NCBI GenBank assembly: GCA_937974415.1
Contig: CALJXB010000253.1
Span: 1-8,037, forward strand
DNA length: 8,037 nt
Origin: an uncultured Kiloniellales bacterium
GTDB taxonomy: Bacteria; Pseudomonadota; Alphaproteobacteria; Kiloniellales; JAKSDN01
Direction: 5' to 3'
Shown piece after piece: positions 1 through 6,303 of the stretch; within the stretch, counting starts at the first letter, position 1; each line of letters begins with the position of its first letter. The position numbers were made by a program, and so were the translations under genes. A model generated the notes under the pieces. It had not been told where the DNA came from. It saw only the letters and a list, made by a program, of their open reading frames with translations, and did not search any database.

Positions 1-2
1 GC

Positions 3-368
3 TACGGCAAGGGCGGCAAGCACGGCCATAACTACGCCTACCGCCACGGCTACAGGAAAGGCGCCAAGCACGCCCACCGGCACGGCTACAAGAGCGGCTA
101 CCGGCACGGCTACCGCGGCGGATATGGGCGCTCCCACGACCACCGCGGGTTTTCCGACAGCACCCTTTTGGCTGCGGTCGGCATCGCCGCCGGCGCCGAG
201 GTGATCAGAGCCTATCTGCAGGGCCCGCCGGCCCCTCAGCCCGCGCCGGTCTACGTGGCCCCCACCTACGCCGTCCCGGTGCGCCAGCCAGTTTGCACCC
301 AGGTCCTGGTCCCCTACCAGCACCCCTACGGCGGGATCTACTACGCGCCGCAGGTCCAGTGCTACTGA
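3..368 (+). CDS. His/Gly/Tyr-rich protein, 5'-truncated
   Basis: The reading frame is open from the left edge (first full codon at 3) to the TGA at 366-368, so the true start lies outside the window. A TTG at 168 is only an internal codon. The visible 121 residues fall into three parts. The first ~50 are low-complexity and basic, with recurring Y-R-H-G-Y and H-G-Y-K/R units. A short hydrophobic, alanine/glycine-rich segment follows (LLAAVGIAAGAEVIRAYL). The tail is Pro/Tyr/Val-rich with two cysteines, one of them next to last. The histidine-rich repeats could bind metal ions or polyanions, but this is inference, and low-complexity sequence makes homology unreliable. The next gene starts 35 nt downstream on the same strand and is also His/Tyr/Pro-rich, which suggests co-transcription and a shared envelope role. 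No specific function is recognised. Confidence 0.7.
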   Translation, partial: YGKGGKHGHNYAYRHGYRKGAKHAHRHGYKSGYRHGYRGGYGRSHDHRGFSDSTLLAAVGIAAGAEVIRAYLQGPPAPQPAPVYVAPTYAVPVRQPVCTQVLVPYQHPYGGIYYAPQVQCY

Positions 369-403
369 ACGCCCCCGACAGTGGTCGCGAAGGGAGACCC
401 CCG

Positions 404-934
404 ATGAAATTGCGCTTTGTCTCGATCCTGGGACTAGGCCTCGCGGCCGGGCTCGCGGCCGTCACGCTGGCCGCCGCCCCCGCCGCGGCCTTCCACAAGT
501 ATCACGGCCATGACCACAGGGATTATCAGGGGCATTATCAGGGGCACCATCATCCCCATTTCGCCCGCGCCTACTACGCCCCCGCTTATCCTGTGGCCAT
601 TCCAGCCCCCTATCCCGTGTCCTATCCCGCGGCTTATCCCGTGGCCTATGCGCCGCCCCCAGTGATCGCCGCCCCCGCCGCCCCAATTGTCGCGCCGCCC
701 GTCGCAGCAGGCCCGGTCCTGCCCGCGCCCGCTGCACCCCTGCCTACCCAACTGCCGCCGACCGCCGCCGCAGGTCCCGTCGCGCCGGGCATCGAGGGCA
801 CGCCCGGCTGCCTGGTGGTGCGCGAATACACGACGGAGATCGAGGTCGGCGGCGAGCTCGCCGAGGGCTACGGCTACGCCTGCCTGCAGGCCGACGGCTC
901 GTGGAAGCGCGGCGCGCCGGCGCCGATTCGCTGA
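404..934 (+). CDS. Exported His/Pro-rich protein with surface-antigen-like C-terminal domain
   Basis: This is a 176-aa protein. The ATG at 404 is chosen because GAAGGGAGA lies just upstream and a clean Sec signal peptide follows: MKLRF, then a Leu/Ala-rich core, with likely cleavage after Ala29 (AAA-F). Residues 31-52 are histidine-rich (HGHDHRDYQGHYQGHHHPH). Residues 57-84 carry repeated A/S-Y-P-V/A units, and ~85-130 is a Pro/Ala linker. The last ~40 residues (136-170, with C136 and C160) contain REYTTEIEVGGELAEGYGYAC and ADGSWK. From memory, this resembles the C-terminal motif of alphaproteobacterial RT0821/Lpp0805-type surface proteins (REYxxxxxVGGxxxxAYGxACxxPDGSW). The glycine-zipper domain often found ahead of that motif is absent and appears replaced by the His/Pro-rich stretch. 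The likely location is periplasm or outer membrane. Metal binding by the histidines is inference. Confidence 0.85.
   Translation: MKLRFVSILGLGLAAGLAAVTLAAAPAAAFHKYHGHDHRDYQGHYQGHHHPHFARAYYAPAYPVAIPAPYPVSYPAAYPVAYAPPPVIAAPAAPIVAPPVAAGPVLPAPAAPLPTQLPPTAAAGPVAPGIEGTPGCLVVREYTTEIEVGGELAEGYGYACLQADGSWKRGAPAPIR
522..545 (+). repeat. Perfect 2 x 12-nt tandem repeat inside CDS
   Basis: The unit ATTATCAGGGGC occurs at 522-533 and again at 534-545 with no mismatch. It keeps the reading frame and encodes the repeated Y-Q-G-H residues of the histidine-rich segment. It looks like a recent in-frame duplication that lengthened the His-rich region. Confidence 0.9.
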
Positions 935-986
935 GGCGCCTCTGCCTGGGACGAACCCGCACGGGTCCGGGGCGCAGCGATAAGCC

Positions 987-1901
987 CTATCCGTCGGGCT
1001 CCGACGGCTTGCGAAAGAGCAGTGTCATGCGGTCGCTCTCGCCGATGGCTATGTAGGCCGCCCGATCCCGGTCCTTCAGCCGCAGGCTCGGCGGCAGGGT
1101 CCAGACGCCCTCCGGGTGGTCCTTGGTGTCCTTCGGGTTGGCGTTGACCTCGGAGCTGGCGACCAGGCGGAAGCCGGCCCGCTCGGCCAGTTCCACGGCG
1201 TAGTCCTGGTTGACGTAGCCCGAGAGCGCCTGGGGGTCCTGCCAGACCTCGGGGTCGCCGCGGTGCTCGACCAGGCCGAGCAGGCCGCCCGGCTTGAGCG
1301 CCTCGAACATGGCCTCGAAGATGGCGCCTTCGTAACCGCGCTTCATCCAGTTGTGGACGTTGCGGAAGGTCAGCACCAGGTCGGCGCTGGCCGGCGGCGC
1401 GATGCGGGTCTTGCTGCGCGACAGCTCGGTGACCATGACCTCGCCGTAGAGGTCGGGCCGGGCGGCCAGCTTCTCGTCGTAGGCCGCAAGCGCCCGCCGG
1501 ACGAAGTCGCTGTCGGAGTCCCGGTCCCAGCTCGCCGCGTAGTAGCGCCCGCCGCCCTTCAGGTAGGGCGCCAGGATCTCCGTGTACCAGCCGCGCCCCG
1601 GCCAGATCTCGACCACCGTCATGTCCGGCCGGAGGCCGAAGAACGTGAGCGTCTCGTAGGGATGACGGTAGACGTCGCGGGCCCGGTTCGCTGGCTCCCG
1701 GTGATCCCCGGCGATCGCCGCGGCGAGCCGGTTGTCGGCCTCCTCTCCCGCGCCTTGCGCCTGGGCCGGCGGCCCCAAGGCAAGCAGGGCCAAGCAGCCC
1801 AGGACCCGGCACCCAGGGAGCGCCAGGCCCATCGCCCGGGCAACGGCGGCCCAGCCCCGGCCATTGGCTGTCGTGGCTGGTGCCGCGGGCGGTGCCGTCA
1901 T
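987..1901 (-). CDS. COG4798-type predicted SAM-dependent methyltransferase with N-terminal signal sequence
   Basis: This is a class I methyltransferase-fold protein, 304 aa from the ATG at 1901. That start is preferred because it lies four bases after the upstream stop, which allows translational coupling. A second ATG at 1832 would give 281 aa with a tidier signal peptide (hydrophobic core CLALLALG, AQA-Q cleavage) but no obvious Shine-Dalgarno. In 281-aa numbering, motif I is VVEIWPGRGWYT (74-84), a variant of the usual ExGxGxG SAM loop. DLVLTFRNVHNWM (151-163) and ALKPGGLLGLVEHRGDP (178-194) correspond to the later strand motifs. The NRARDVYRHPYETLTFFGL lead-in and the NPKDTKDHPEGVWTLPPSLRL tail are typical of this predicted-methyltransferase group as I recall it. 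The substrate is unknown. A signal sequence on a SAM-type enzyme is odd because SAM is cytoplasmic. A 7-bp stem (991-997/1001-1007) lies in the last codons. Confidence 0.9.
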   Translation of the reverse strand: MTAPPAAPATTANGRGWAAVARAMGLALPGCRVLGCLALLALGPPAQAQGAGEEADNRLAAAIAGDHREPANRARDVYRHPYETLTFFGLRPDMTVVEIWPGRGWYTEILAPYLKGGGRYYAASWDRDSDSDFVRRALAAYDEKLAARPDLYGEVMVTELSRSKTRIAPPASADLVLTFRNVHNWMKRGYEGAIFEAMFEALKPGGLLGLVEHRGDPEVWQDPQALSGYVNQDYAVELAERAGFRLVASSEVNANPKDTKDHPEGVWTLPPSLRLKDRDRAAYIAIGESDRMTLLFRKPSEPDG

Positions 1902-1905
1902 GCCC

Positions 1906-2760
1906 TCAGCCGCCCGGGGCCGCCCGGCGGTGGCGGCCGAGTTCGGCGGCGCCGTCGTAGTAGTACTGCTGCTCGATCTCGTTGACCCGCTGGACCTGGG
2001 CCACGTCGTCGGGGTGCAGCGCGCCCTTGGGCGGGCCAAGCAGCTCGAAATGACCGAAGCGGTCCTCGCCCTGGACCAGCACCGCGAAGTCCTTGGCGCC
2101 CACGGTCTGGCGCATGTCCGGCGAGATGTAGCGCAGGGCCAGGCCGATGCGCCGGTCGCCGGAGCGATTGGGATGGGAGGCGTGGAACAGGCGGCCGTGG
2201 TGGAGCGACATCTGGCCGGGCGCCAGCACCACGTCGACGGCCCGGGCCTCGTCTACCTCGACGGCGATCTCCTGGCCGCGAGTCAGCAGGTTGGTGTCGC
2301 CGAAGGTATCCCGGTGGGGCACGATGTCTTGTATGTGGGAGCCCGGGAGGAAACGCATGGCGCCGCTCTCCACCGTGGCCGGCGAGAGGGCGATCCAGGC
2401 GGTCACCTCGCGGGTCGAGTCGAGGCCCCAGTAGGTCAGGTCCTGATGCCAGGAGACGTAATCCGGGCTGTCGGCCTCCTTAATGAAGAGGGTGGCGCCC
2501 CAAACCAGGAGGTCCGGCCCGAGAACCTGCGACACCGGCCCCAGGACCGAGGGCCGGCGCATGGCCTCGTCGACGAAGGGGAACAGCAAATGCGGCATGC
2601 TGTAGACCCCCTCCTTGAGGAACGGGTGCCCGGCATGGTCGCGCTCGATGGCCTCCAACTCGGCCCGGTAGCCACCCGCCTCGGCCGCCGTCATGGCCGC
2701 AAGCGGTGCGACGTAGCCGTCGCGTTCGAAAGACTCGCGGATGTCCTGGCCGTGCGTCAT
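1906..2760 (-). CDS. Phytanoyl-CoA dioxygenase (PhyH) family Fe(II)/2-oxoglutarate oxygenase
   Basis: This is a 284-aa non-haem iron, 2-oxoglutarate-dependent oxygenase, a family that hydroxylates small molecules in the cytoplasm. The ATG at 2760 is chosen over upstream in-frame codons because AAGGGAGG lies 8 nt before it and the protein then begins with the family's typical ESFERDGYVAPL segment. The iron-binding triad is visible: H105 and D107 in SWHQDLTYWGL, and the distal H193 in LFHASHPNRSGDRR. An Arg in RRIGLALRY (R203/R204) probably anchors 2-oxoglutarate. GAMRFLPGSH (133-142) is another family signature. The length is normal for bacterial PhyH proteins. The substrate cannot be read from sequence, because family members act on substrates as diverse as ectoine and phytanoyl-CoA. 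It is followed within 4 nt by the methyltransferase gene, so the two are very likely co-expressed. Confidence 0.93.
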   Translation of the reverse strand: MTHGQDIRESFERDGYVAPLAAMTAAEAGGYRAELEAIERDHAGHPFLKEGVYSMPHLLFPFVDEAMRRPSVLGPVSQVLGPDLLVWGATLFIKEADSPDYVSWHQDLTYWGLDSTREVTAWIALSPATVESGAMRFLPGSHIQDIVPHRDTFGDTNLLTRGQEIAVEVDEARAVDVVLAPGQMSLHHGRLFHASHPNRSGDRRIGLALRYISPDMRQTVGAKDFAVLVQGEDRFGHFELLGPPKGALHPDDVAQVQRVNEIEQQYYYDGAAELGRHRRAAPGG

Positions 2761-2977
2761 ACCGCCCGCCTCCCTTGAGGAGTTGCCCGCTTCCCCTCTT
2801 AGACCACAACCAAGCCGCCGCGCAATCAATTCCGGCGGCGCCCCCATGCCACCGTGAGCGCTGAGGCTGCCGCCATTCGGGCACGGATTCCCGCCGCCGC
2901 GAACCGGATGGCCCCTACCGCCCGAAGGCCTCTTGTGCGAGGCTTGGAGGACGTCACGGGCAGAGGGGAGACACGCC
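2761..2977. other. Divergent intergenic region between phyH-family and psiE-family genes
   Basis: This 217-nt region separates two outward-facing genes, so it should hold a promoter for each. The clearest signals are the two ribosome binding sites: AAGGGAGG for the minus-strand gene and GAGGGGAG at 2961-2968 for the plus-strand gene. An inverted repeat GCCGCCG (2814-2820) / CGGCGGC (2833-2839) with a 12-nt AT-richer loop lies near the middle. No convincing -35/-10 pair or Pho box was found by eye. Confidence 0.5.
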
Positions 2978-3457
2978 ATGACGGACCCCACGGACCGGCT
3001 GGAAAAACTGAGCGAACGCGGCCAGGGCCTCGCGGAAAAGTACGGCAACATGCTGGTCGACGGTTTTCACACCCTCGCCCTCTTCGCCATCGGTGCGACG
3101 ATCGTCTGGTCCGCCGCCTACGCCTTCCTACACATGGCTGCCAAGGGCCATGCCAGCATCGAGGACATTCTACTGCTGTTCATCTTCCTCGAGCTCGGGG
3201 CCATGGTCGGGATCTACTTCAAGACCAACCACATGCCGGTGCGATTCCTGATCTATGTCGCCATAACGGCGCTGACCCGCATGCTGATCGGTTCGGTCAA
3301 TCTGGCCCACGAGGGCGAAGCGGCCGACTTTCACGATCTGGACCTTCACCTGCTCGCCATCACCGGCAGCATTCTCTTGCTCGCGGTGGCCGCCCTGGTC
3401 CTGCGCTACGCCTCCTACAAGTACCCCTCGAAACGGCCCGCCGTGAGCGACACCTAG
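2978..3457 (+). CDS. psiE: PsiE-family (phosphate-starvation-inducible) membrane protein
   Basis: This is a 159-aa inner-membrane protein. The ATG at 2978 follows GAGGGGAG with a 9-nt spacer. An upstream in-frame TTG at 2933 would add 15 unsupported residues. The N-terminal 25 residues are charged and soluble. Four hydrophobic helices follow at roughly 29-51, 62-82, 88-107 and 124-144, then a basic tail (YASYKYPSKRP). The segment DILLLFIFLELGAMVGIYFKTNHMPVRFLIYVAITALTRMLI is the conserved core I associate with the PsiE family. The E. coli founder is induced by phosphate starvation, but its biochemical role is undefined, so induction here should not be assumed. No Pho box is evident upstream. 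It converges on the CBS/DUF294 gene, with only 44 nt between the two stop codons and no strong terminator there. Confidence 0.85.
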   Translation: MTDPTDRLEKLSERGQGLAEKYGNMLVDGFHTLALFAIGATIVWSAAYAFLHMAAKGHASIEDILLLFIFLELGAMVGIYFKTNHMPVRFLIYVAITALTRMLIGSVNLAHEGEAADFHDLDLHLLAITGSILLLAVAALVLRYASYKYPSKRPAVSDT

Positions 3458-3501
3458 TCAGAGGACAACATCGAGTTTCGCCGAGCGGGCACCGCGACAA
3501 G

Positions 3502-4962
3502 CTAAAAAATCTGCCCGGTGAACTCGCTTTCGACCCGCTTCTGGAGCGCCGCGATGGCCTTCAAGGAATCGACCAGGATGTCCTGCTCCCGCTCGCTCAG
3601 GGTGTCGGGGTGGACATAGTTGCCGACCGGCTTGCCCGCCTTGAAGTCGGCGATCTGCTCGCGCAGCAGCAGCCGGGTGATGTGGCCGAAGGCGCCCGTC
3701 AGATAGTCGGCCTGGTCGGCGTCGAGCACGCCCTTGTCCTTGAGCGCCGCAATGCGCCGCAGGCTCGAGGCCTCGGCGACGCCCTCCCGGAGCGACAAGA
3801 GGCGCAAGGCGCTCACCAGGGGCATGGTCCCCATGTGCTTGAGGTTGATCTCGCCCTTGTGCTCGGGCTTGTCCTTTTCCGTGACGAAGCGCCCGAACCA
3901 GCCGAGCGCGACCCCGACCCGCGAGGCCTCGCGCTGCAGCTCGGTGAGGAAGGCAGGGCTTTTCCTCGCCATCTCCACCACCACCCGGCGCAGCTCGCGG
4001 ACCATATCGAGTGATCCGTAAGCGCCGCGGAAATCGAAGAAGATGTCGCAGAACTGCAGGGCGATGGTGCTACGCCGGCGCCCCCATAACTGGATTTGGG
4101 CGCGCCACTGGCTCTCGGTCTTGCGCCACACTGGGTTGGTGGCCATGACGTAACCCCGGCACAACGGGAATCCGACCGCGTCAAGATCGCGGGTCATGCG
4201 CTCGGCCAGATCGATGAAGAAGCCATCGATCTCGTTGTGATCGCTGTCCGGGTAGTCGGCCAGGATGAAACCGTTGTCCTGGTCGGGATAGAGGAAGCTT
4301 TCGCCGCGCCCGGTGGAGCCCATGACGATGAGGGCGAAGTCGATCGGCGGTTGCCCCCGGCCTTCGGCCGCCATGGCCGCCAGGTGAGCTTCCACGATGC
4401 GCCGGTGAATGTCCCGGTTGATGTGGGTCAGCACGTCCTGAATTTCGGGCACCGGGACATTATCGGCGAAGAGGTCGTCGGCCAGGTCCACCTGGGCGGC
4501 CTTGATCTCGCGCAGACCGTCGAGGTCGCCTTCGTGGGTCACCAGCTCGATGCGGCGCAGCACCGGCTCGCCGGCCACGCTCAAGGCCCGGTTCAGGTCG
4601 ATCAGCCCGACCGCCCGGCCGTCGGTGTCGACCACCGGCATGTGCCGCCAGCCAAAGCGGCGCATACGCGCGACCGCGAAATAGAGATAGTCGCCCGCCT
4701 CGACCGTGCGTACCGGCTCGCTCATGACCGAGGCCACGGGCTCGCCGCCTTGGCAGCGCAGGGCGATGCGCCGCGCCACGTCGCGTTCCGTGACGATTCC
4801 GGCAAGCCGGCCCGCCTGGTCCGTCACCAGGGCGCAGGTTGCTTTGGCCTGGGCCAAGGCGCCCAACAGCTCCGCCACGCTGGCATCGCCCGCAAGGCAC
4901 GGCGGCGGCGGGCCCATATGATCGCCGACGGCTTGGGAAAAGATCCGGGTCTGCGATGTCAT
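3502..4962 (-). CDS. CBS-pair / DUF294 putative nucleotidyltransferase (GlnD-like signalling protein)
   Basis: This is a 486-aa soluble protein. The ATG at 4962 is preceded by GAGGGT, and it is needed to include the first strand of the CBS pair. CBS1 covers ~12-67 (DHM...GIVTERDVARR) and CBS2 ~75-130 (VMSEPVRTV...RRFGWRHMPVVDTDGRAVGLIDLNRAL); such pairs usually sense adenine nucleotides. The DUF294 nucleotidyltransferase-like domain follows, with GSTGRGES (215-222) and DQDN (227-230) matching the Gly-Ser plus Asp-x-Asp metal-binding pattern of PII-uridylyltransferase-like enzymes. The remainder (~280-480) is the helical DUF294 C-terminal domain. Many relatives (COG2905) also carry an N-terminal cyclic-nucleotide-binding domain, which is absent here. 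Catalytic activity and target are unknown. It is the last gene of a minus-strand cluster of small membrane proteins, 23 nt after the 67-aa gene. Confidence 0.93.
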   Translation of the reverse strand: MTSQTRIFSQAVGDHMGPPPPCLAGDASVAELLGALAQAKATCALVTDQAGRLAGIVTERDVARRIALRCQGGEPVASVMSEPVRTVEAGDYLYFAVARMRRFGWRHMPVVDTDGRAVGLIDLNRALSVAGEPVLRRIELVTHEGDLDGLREIKAAQVDLADDLFADNVPVPEIQDVLTHINRDIHRRIVEAHLAAMAAEGRGQPPIDFALIVMGSTGRGESFLYPDQDNGFILADYPDSDHNEIDGFFIDLAERMTRDLDAVGFPLCRGYVMATNPVWRKTESQWRAQIQLWGRRRSTIALQFCDIFFDFRGAYGSLDMVRELRRVVVEMARKSPAFLTELQREASRVGVALGWFGRFVTEKDKPEHKGEINLKHMGTMPLVSALRLLSLREGVAEASSLRRIAALKDKGVLDADQADYLTGAFGHITRLLLREQIADFKAGKPVGNYVHPDTLSEREQDILVDSLKAIAALQKRVESEFTGQIF

Positions 4963-4985
4963 GGCACCCTCGAACGAGAACCGTC

Positions 4986-5189
4986 CTAGCCGAACTGAAC
5001 CACGCCTAGCACATCCTGAAACAGCACCAGGAAGAAGAAGGTGGCGGCGATGCAGCCGAACAGGACGCGCACGAAATCCGTCTTTCCCTCCTTGTCCCGG
5101 TAGCTGATGCCATGCCAGGCGATAAAGCCGGTGACCGCGAGGAAGAGATAGTTGATGGGCGTTTCCCATTCGCCCGCAAACTCGAACAT
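4986..5189 (-). CDS. Small two-helix membrane protein, 67 aa, function unknown
   Basis: The ATG at 5189 is preferred because GGGGTG lies 6 nt upstream of it. A GTG at 5198 would use that Shine-Dalgarno itself as coding sequence. The protein has an acidic/aromatic N-terminus (MFEFAGEWETPINY) and a first hydrophobic helix at ~13-28 (LFLAVTGFIAWHGI). A short charged loop, RDKEGK (31-36), follows, then a second helix at ~40-64 (VRVLFGCIAATFFFLVLFQDVLGVV) rich in phenylalanine. The polar residues H26, D59 and Q58 sit in or next to the membrane spans. I do not recognise a named family. Spacing of 23 nt to the CBS/DUF294 gene downstream and 73 nt to the 157-aa gene upstream, all on one strand, suggests one transcript. 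A role as membrane partner of the DUF294 protein is possible but unproven. Confidence 0.75.
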   Translation of the reverse strand: MFEFAGEWETPINYLFLAVTGFIAWHGISYRDKEGKTDFVRVLFGCIAATFFFLVLFQDVLGVVQFG

Positions 5190-5262
5190 TGGCCGCACCC
5201 CAATCCCGGACGCCCGTGAGGGCCTTGAGCCGTTTAGCAGACTCGCGGCGCCATCGCCAGCG

Positions 5263-5736
5263 CTAGGGCGTCGGCTGGTGGCTGGGAAAGTCCCGCTGAT
5301 CGAAGTAAGGCGGCAACAGAGACACGCCCTCGCCCACGGCCATCTCGCTGATCACGACGCCGAGCACCAGGACCGACGCGAGAATCAGGCTGACCCAGGT
5401 GAACTGGCGCACGCCCTGGGGCACGTGGGTAACGTACTCCCGGTCGTAGCGGTGATAATAGGCGTCGTTGCAGTCGATCAGGCCGCGCTCCTGGAAATCG
5501 ATGATGCTGCGCGCGTAGTGCCGCGCCCAGGTCGGGATCTCGCCGCGCAGCATGTAAGCCTGGAACAGCTGGTCGCAGAGGGCGGCCGGCAGCTCCTGGC
5601 CGTACCAGTCCTCATAGGCCAGCTGCATCAGCTGGAACTCGCCGACCTGCAGGATGTTGGCGGCCCGGGCCACCACCGTGCGCTCCGGGTCTTCTTCCTG
5701 GTCCGGCCGGACGAGGGTCTTGATGAACTTCATCAT
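5263..5736 (-). CDS. Single-pass membrane-anchored protein, 157 aa, function unknown
   Basis: The ATG at 5736 gives MMKFIKTLVRPDQEED and is preferred as a natural-looking start. An in-frame ATG at 5781 would add 15 residues (MSLLRRVVWAAEPTA), and neither has a strong Shine-Dalgarno, so the start is uncertain. The first ~108 residues look helical, charged and soluble (for example AANILQVGEFQLMQLAYEDWYG and WARHYARSIIDFQERGLIDCNDAYYHRYDREYV). One hydrophobic span lies at ~112-130 (FTWVSLILASVLVLGVVIS), followed by a short tail rich in Pro and aromatics (LLPPYFDQRDF). The positive-inside rule would put the N-terminal domain in the cytoplasm. No family is recognised. It lies in the same orientation between the 118-aa and 67-aa membrane genes, so a shared membrane complex is a reasonable guess. 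Confidence 0.8.
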   Translation of the reverse strand: MMKFIKTLVRPDQEEDPERTVVARAANILQVGEFQLMQLAYEDWYGQELPAALCDQLFQAYMLRGEIPTWARHYARSIIDFQERGLIDCNDAYYHRYDREYVTHVPQGVRQFTWVSLILASVLVLGVVISEMAVGEGVSLLPPYFDQRDFPSHQPTP

Positions 5737-5819
5737 GGCTGTCGGTTCCGCCGCCCATACTACGCGACGAAGCAAACTCATTCCAGGGCGCGCCAGTCCC
5801 CGTGATATTGGTCAACTCC

Positions 5820-5843
5820 GGGTGAGTCGCCGGGTGAGTCGCC
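5820..5843. repeat. Perfect 2 x 12-nt tandem repeat, intergenic
   Basis: GGGTGAGTCGCC occurs at 5820-5831 and 5832-5843 without mismatch, followed by GGTGCGA, which begins like a third copy. It lies in the 126-nt gap between the 118-aa gene (stop at 5863) and the 157-aa gene. It could be a regulator's direct-repeat site or a simple slippage duplication. Confidence 0.85.
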
Positions 5844-5862
5844 GGTGCGACGGACCCGCTTT

Positions 5863-6219
5863 TCAGGCCCCGCCGCGAACCAAAATGAGCGCGCAGACGC
5901 TCATCAAGGCCGAGGTCAGAAGCACGGATTCGACCTTTTGATTGAGCGATGCGGCGCCCTGCCTGCCGTCGAGCCGGCCCAAGGCGATGCAGGCCAAACC
6001 GAACAAGGCGAGGTCATGCATGCGCAGCGTGATCGCGATGAGGACAAAAACGGTGCCCGAGTGCTCGAACAGCGCCGGACACCAGGTGCGTGCCAGGGTC
6101 CAATGGCCCGCTGAGCCGGCCAGGACCAAGAGCCCGAATAGCGCAAGAATAACGCTGAAGTAAAGCCCGATGCTCAAGGTCAGCACCGAAGACGCGAAGA
6201 CCGCCGTCATCGTTGTCAT
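5863..6219 (-). CDS. Small multi-helix membrane protein, 118 aa, function unknown
   Basis: The ATG at 6219 is chosen because a G-rich Shine-Dalgarno (GGGGCGGGGT) precedes it by about 6 nt. The in-frame TTG at 6243 lies upstream of that site and is unlikely. The hydrophobic segments are ~5-36 (long, with an internal Ser/Gly-rich part), ~55-80 (TVFVLIAITLRMHDLALFGLACIAL) and ~98-115 (SVLLTSALMSVCALILV), so three or four membrane passes are expected. Short loops hold H39, W40, H53 and the R-rich GRLDGRQG (81-88). No recognised domain or catalytic motif is visible. It is the first gene of the minus-strand run leading to the CBS/DUF294 gene and follows a strong-looking promoter region. The 126-nt gap to the next gene leaves room for a second promoter, so membership of the same transcript is uncertain. 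Confidence 0.75.
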   Translation of the reverse strand: MTTMTAVFASSVLTLSIGLYFSVILALFGLLVLAGSAGHWTLARTWCPALFEHSGTVFVLIAITLRMHDLALFGLACIALGRLDGRQGAASLNQKVESVLLTSALMSVCALILVRGGA

Positions 6220-6249
6220 TGAATACCCCGCCCCCTGAAACAATAAAAC

Positions 6250-6266
6250 AACTGGTTTGCCCAGTT
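6250..6266. promoter_or_regulatory. Inverted repeat in leader of the 118-aa membrane gene
   Basis: AACTGG (6250-6255) and CCAGTT (6261-6266) form a 6+6 inverted repeat around TTTGC. It lies 31-47 nt upstream of the ATG at 6219 and downstream of the predicted -10. It could therefore act as an operator or as a small hairpin in the 5' leader. Evidence is from symmetry only. Confidence 0.4.
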
Positions 6267-6303
6267 AACCTTAAAACCCGATCGGCAATATATATGAATT
6301 ACG

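Noticed and set aside
933..966. Short palindromes GAGGCGCCTC and ACCC-GCAC-GGGT after the first operon as a terminator
   Set aside because: The stems are only 4-5 bp with tiny loops and no T-run, which is too weak to call in GC-rich sequence.
1116..2778. Long plus-strand open frames opposite the methyltransferase and PhyH-family genes
   Set aside because: They mirror the coding bias of the minus-strand genes, which show catalytic motifs and ribosome binding sites. The antisense translations show no recognisable domain.
2761..2977. Possible Pho box upstream of the psiE-family gene
   Set aside because: No pair of CTGTCAT-like direct repeats at 11-bp spacing is present on either strand, so phosphate control is not supported from sequence.
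4096..4989. 297-codon plus-strand frame opposite the CBS/DUF294 gene
   Set aside because: It is antisense to a gene with intact CBS and nucleotidyltransferase motifs, and the translation shows no family features.
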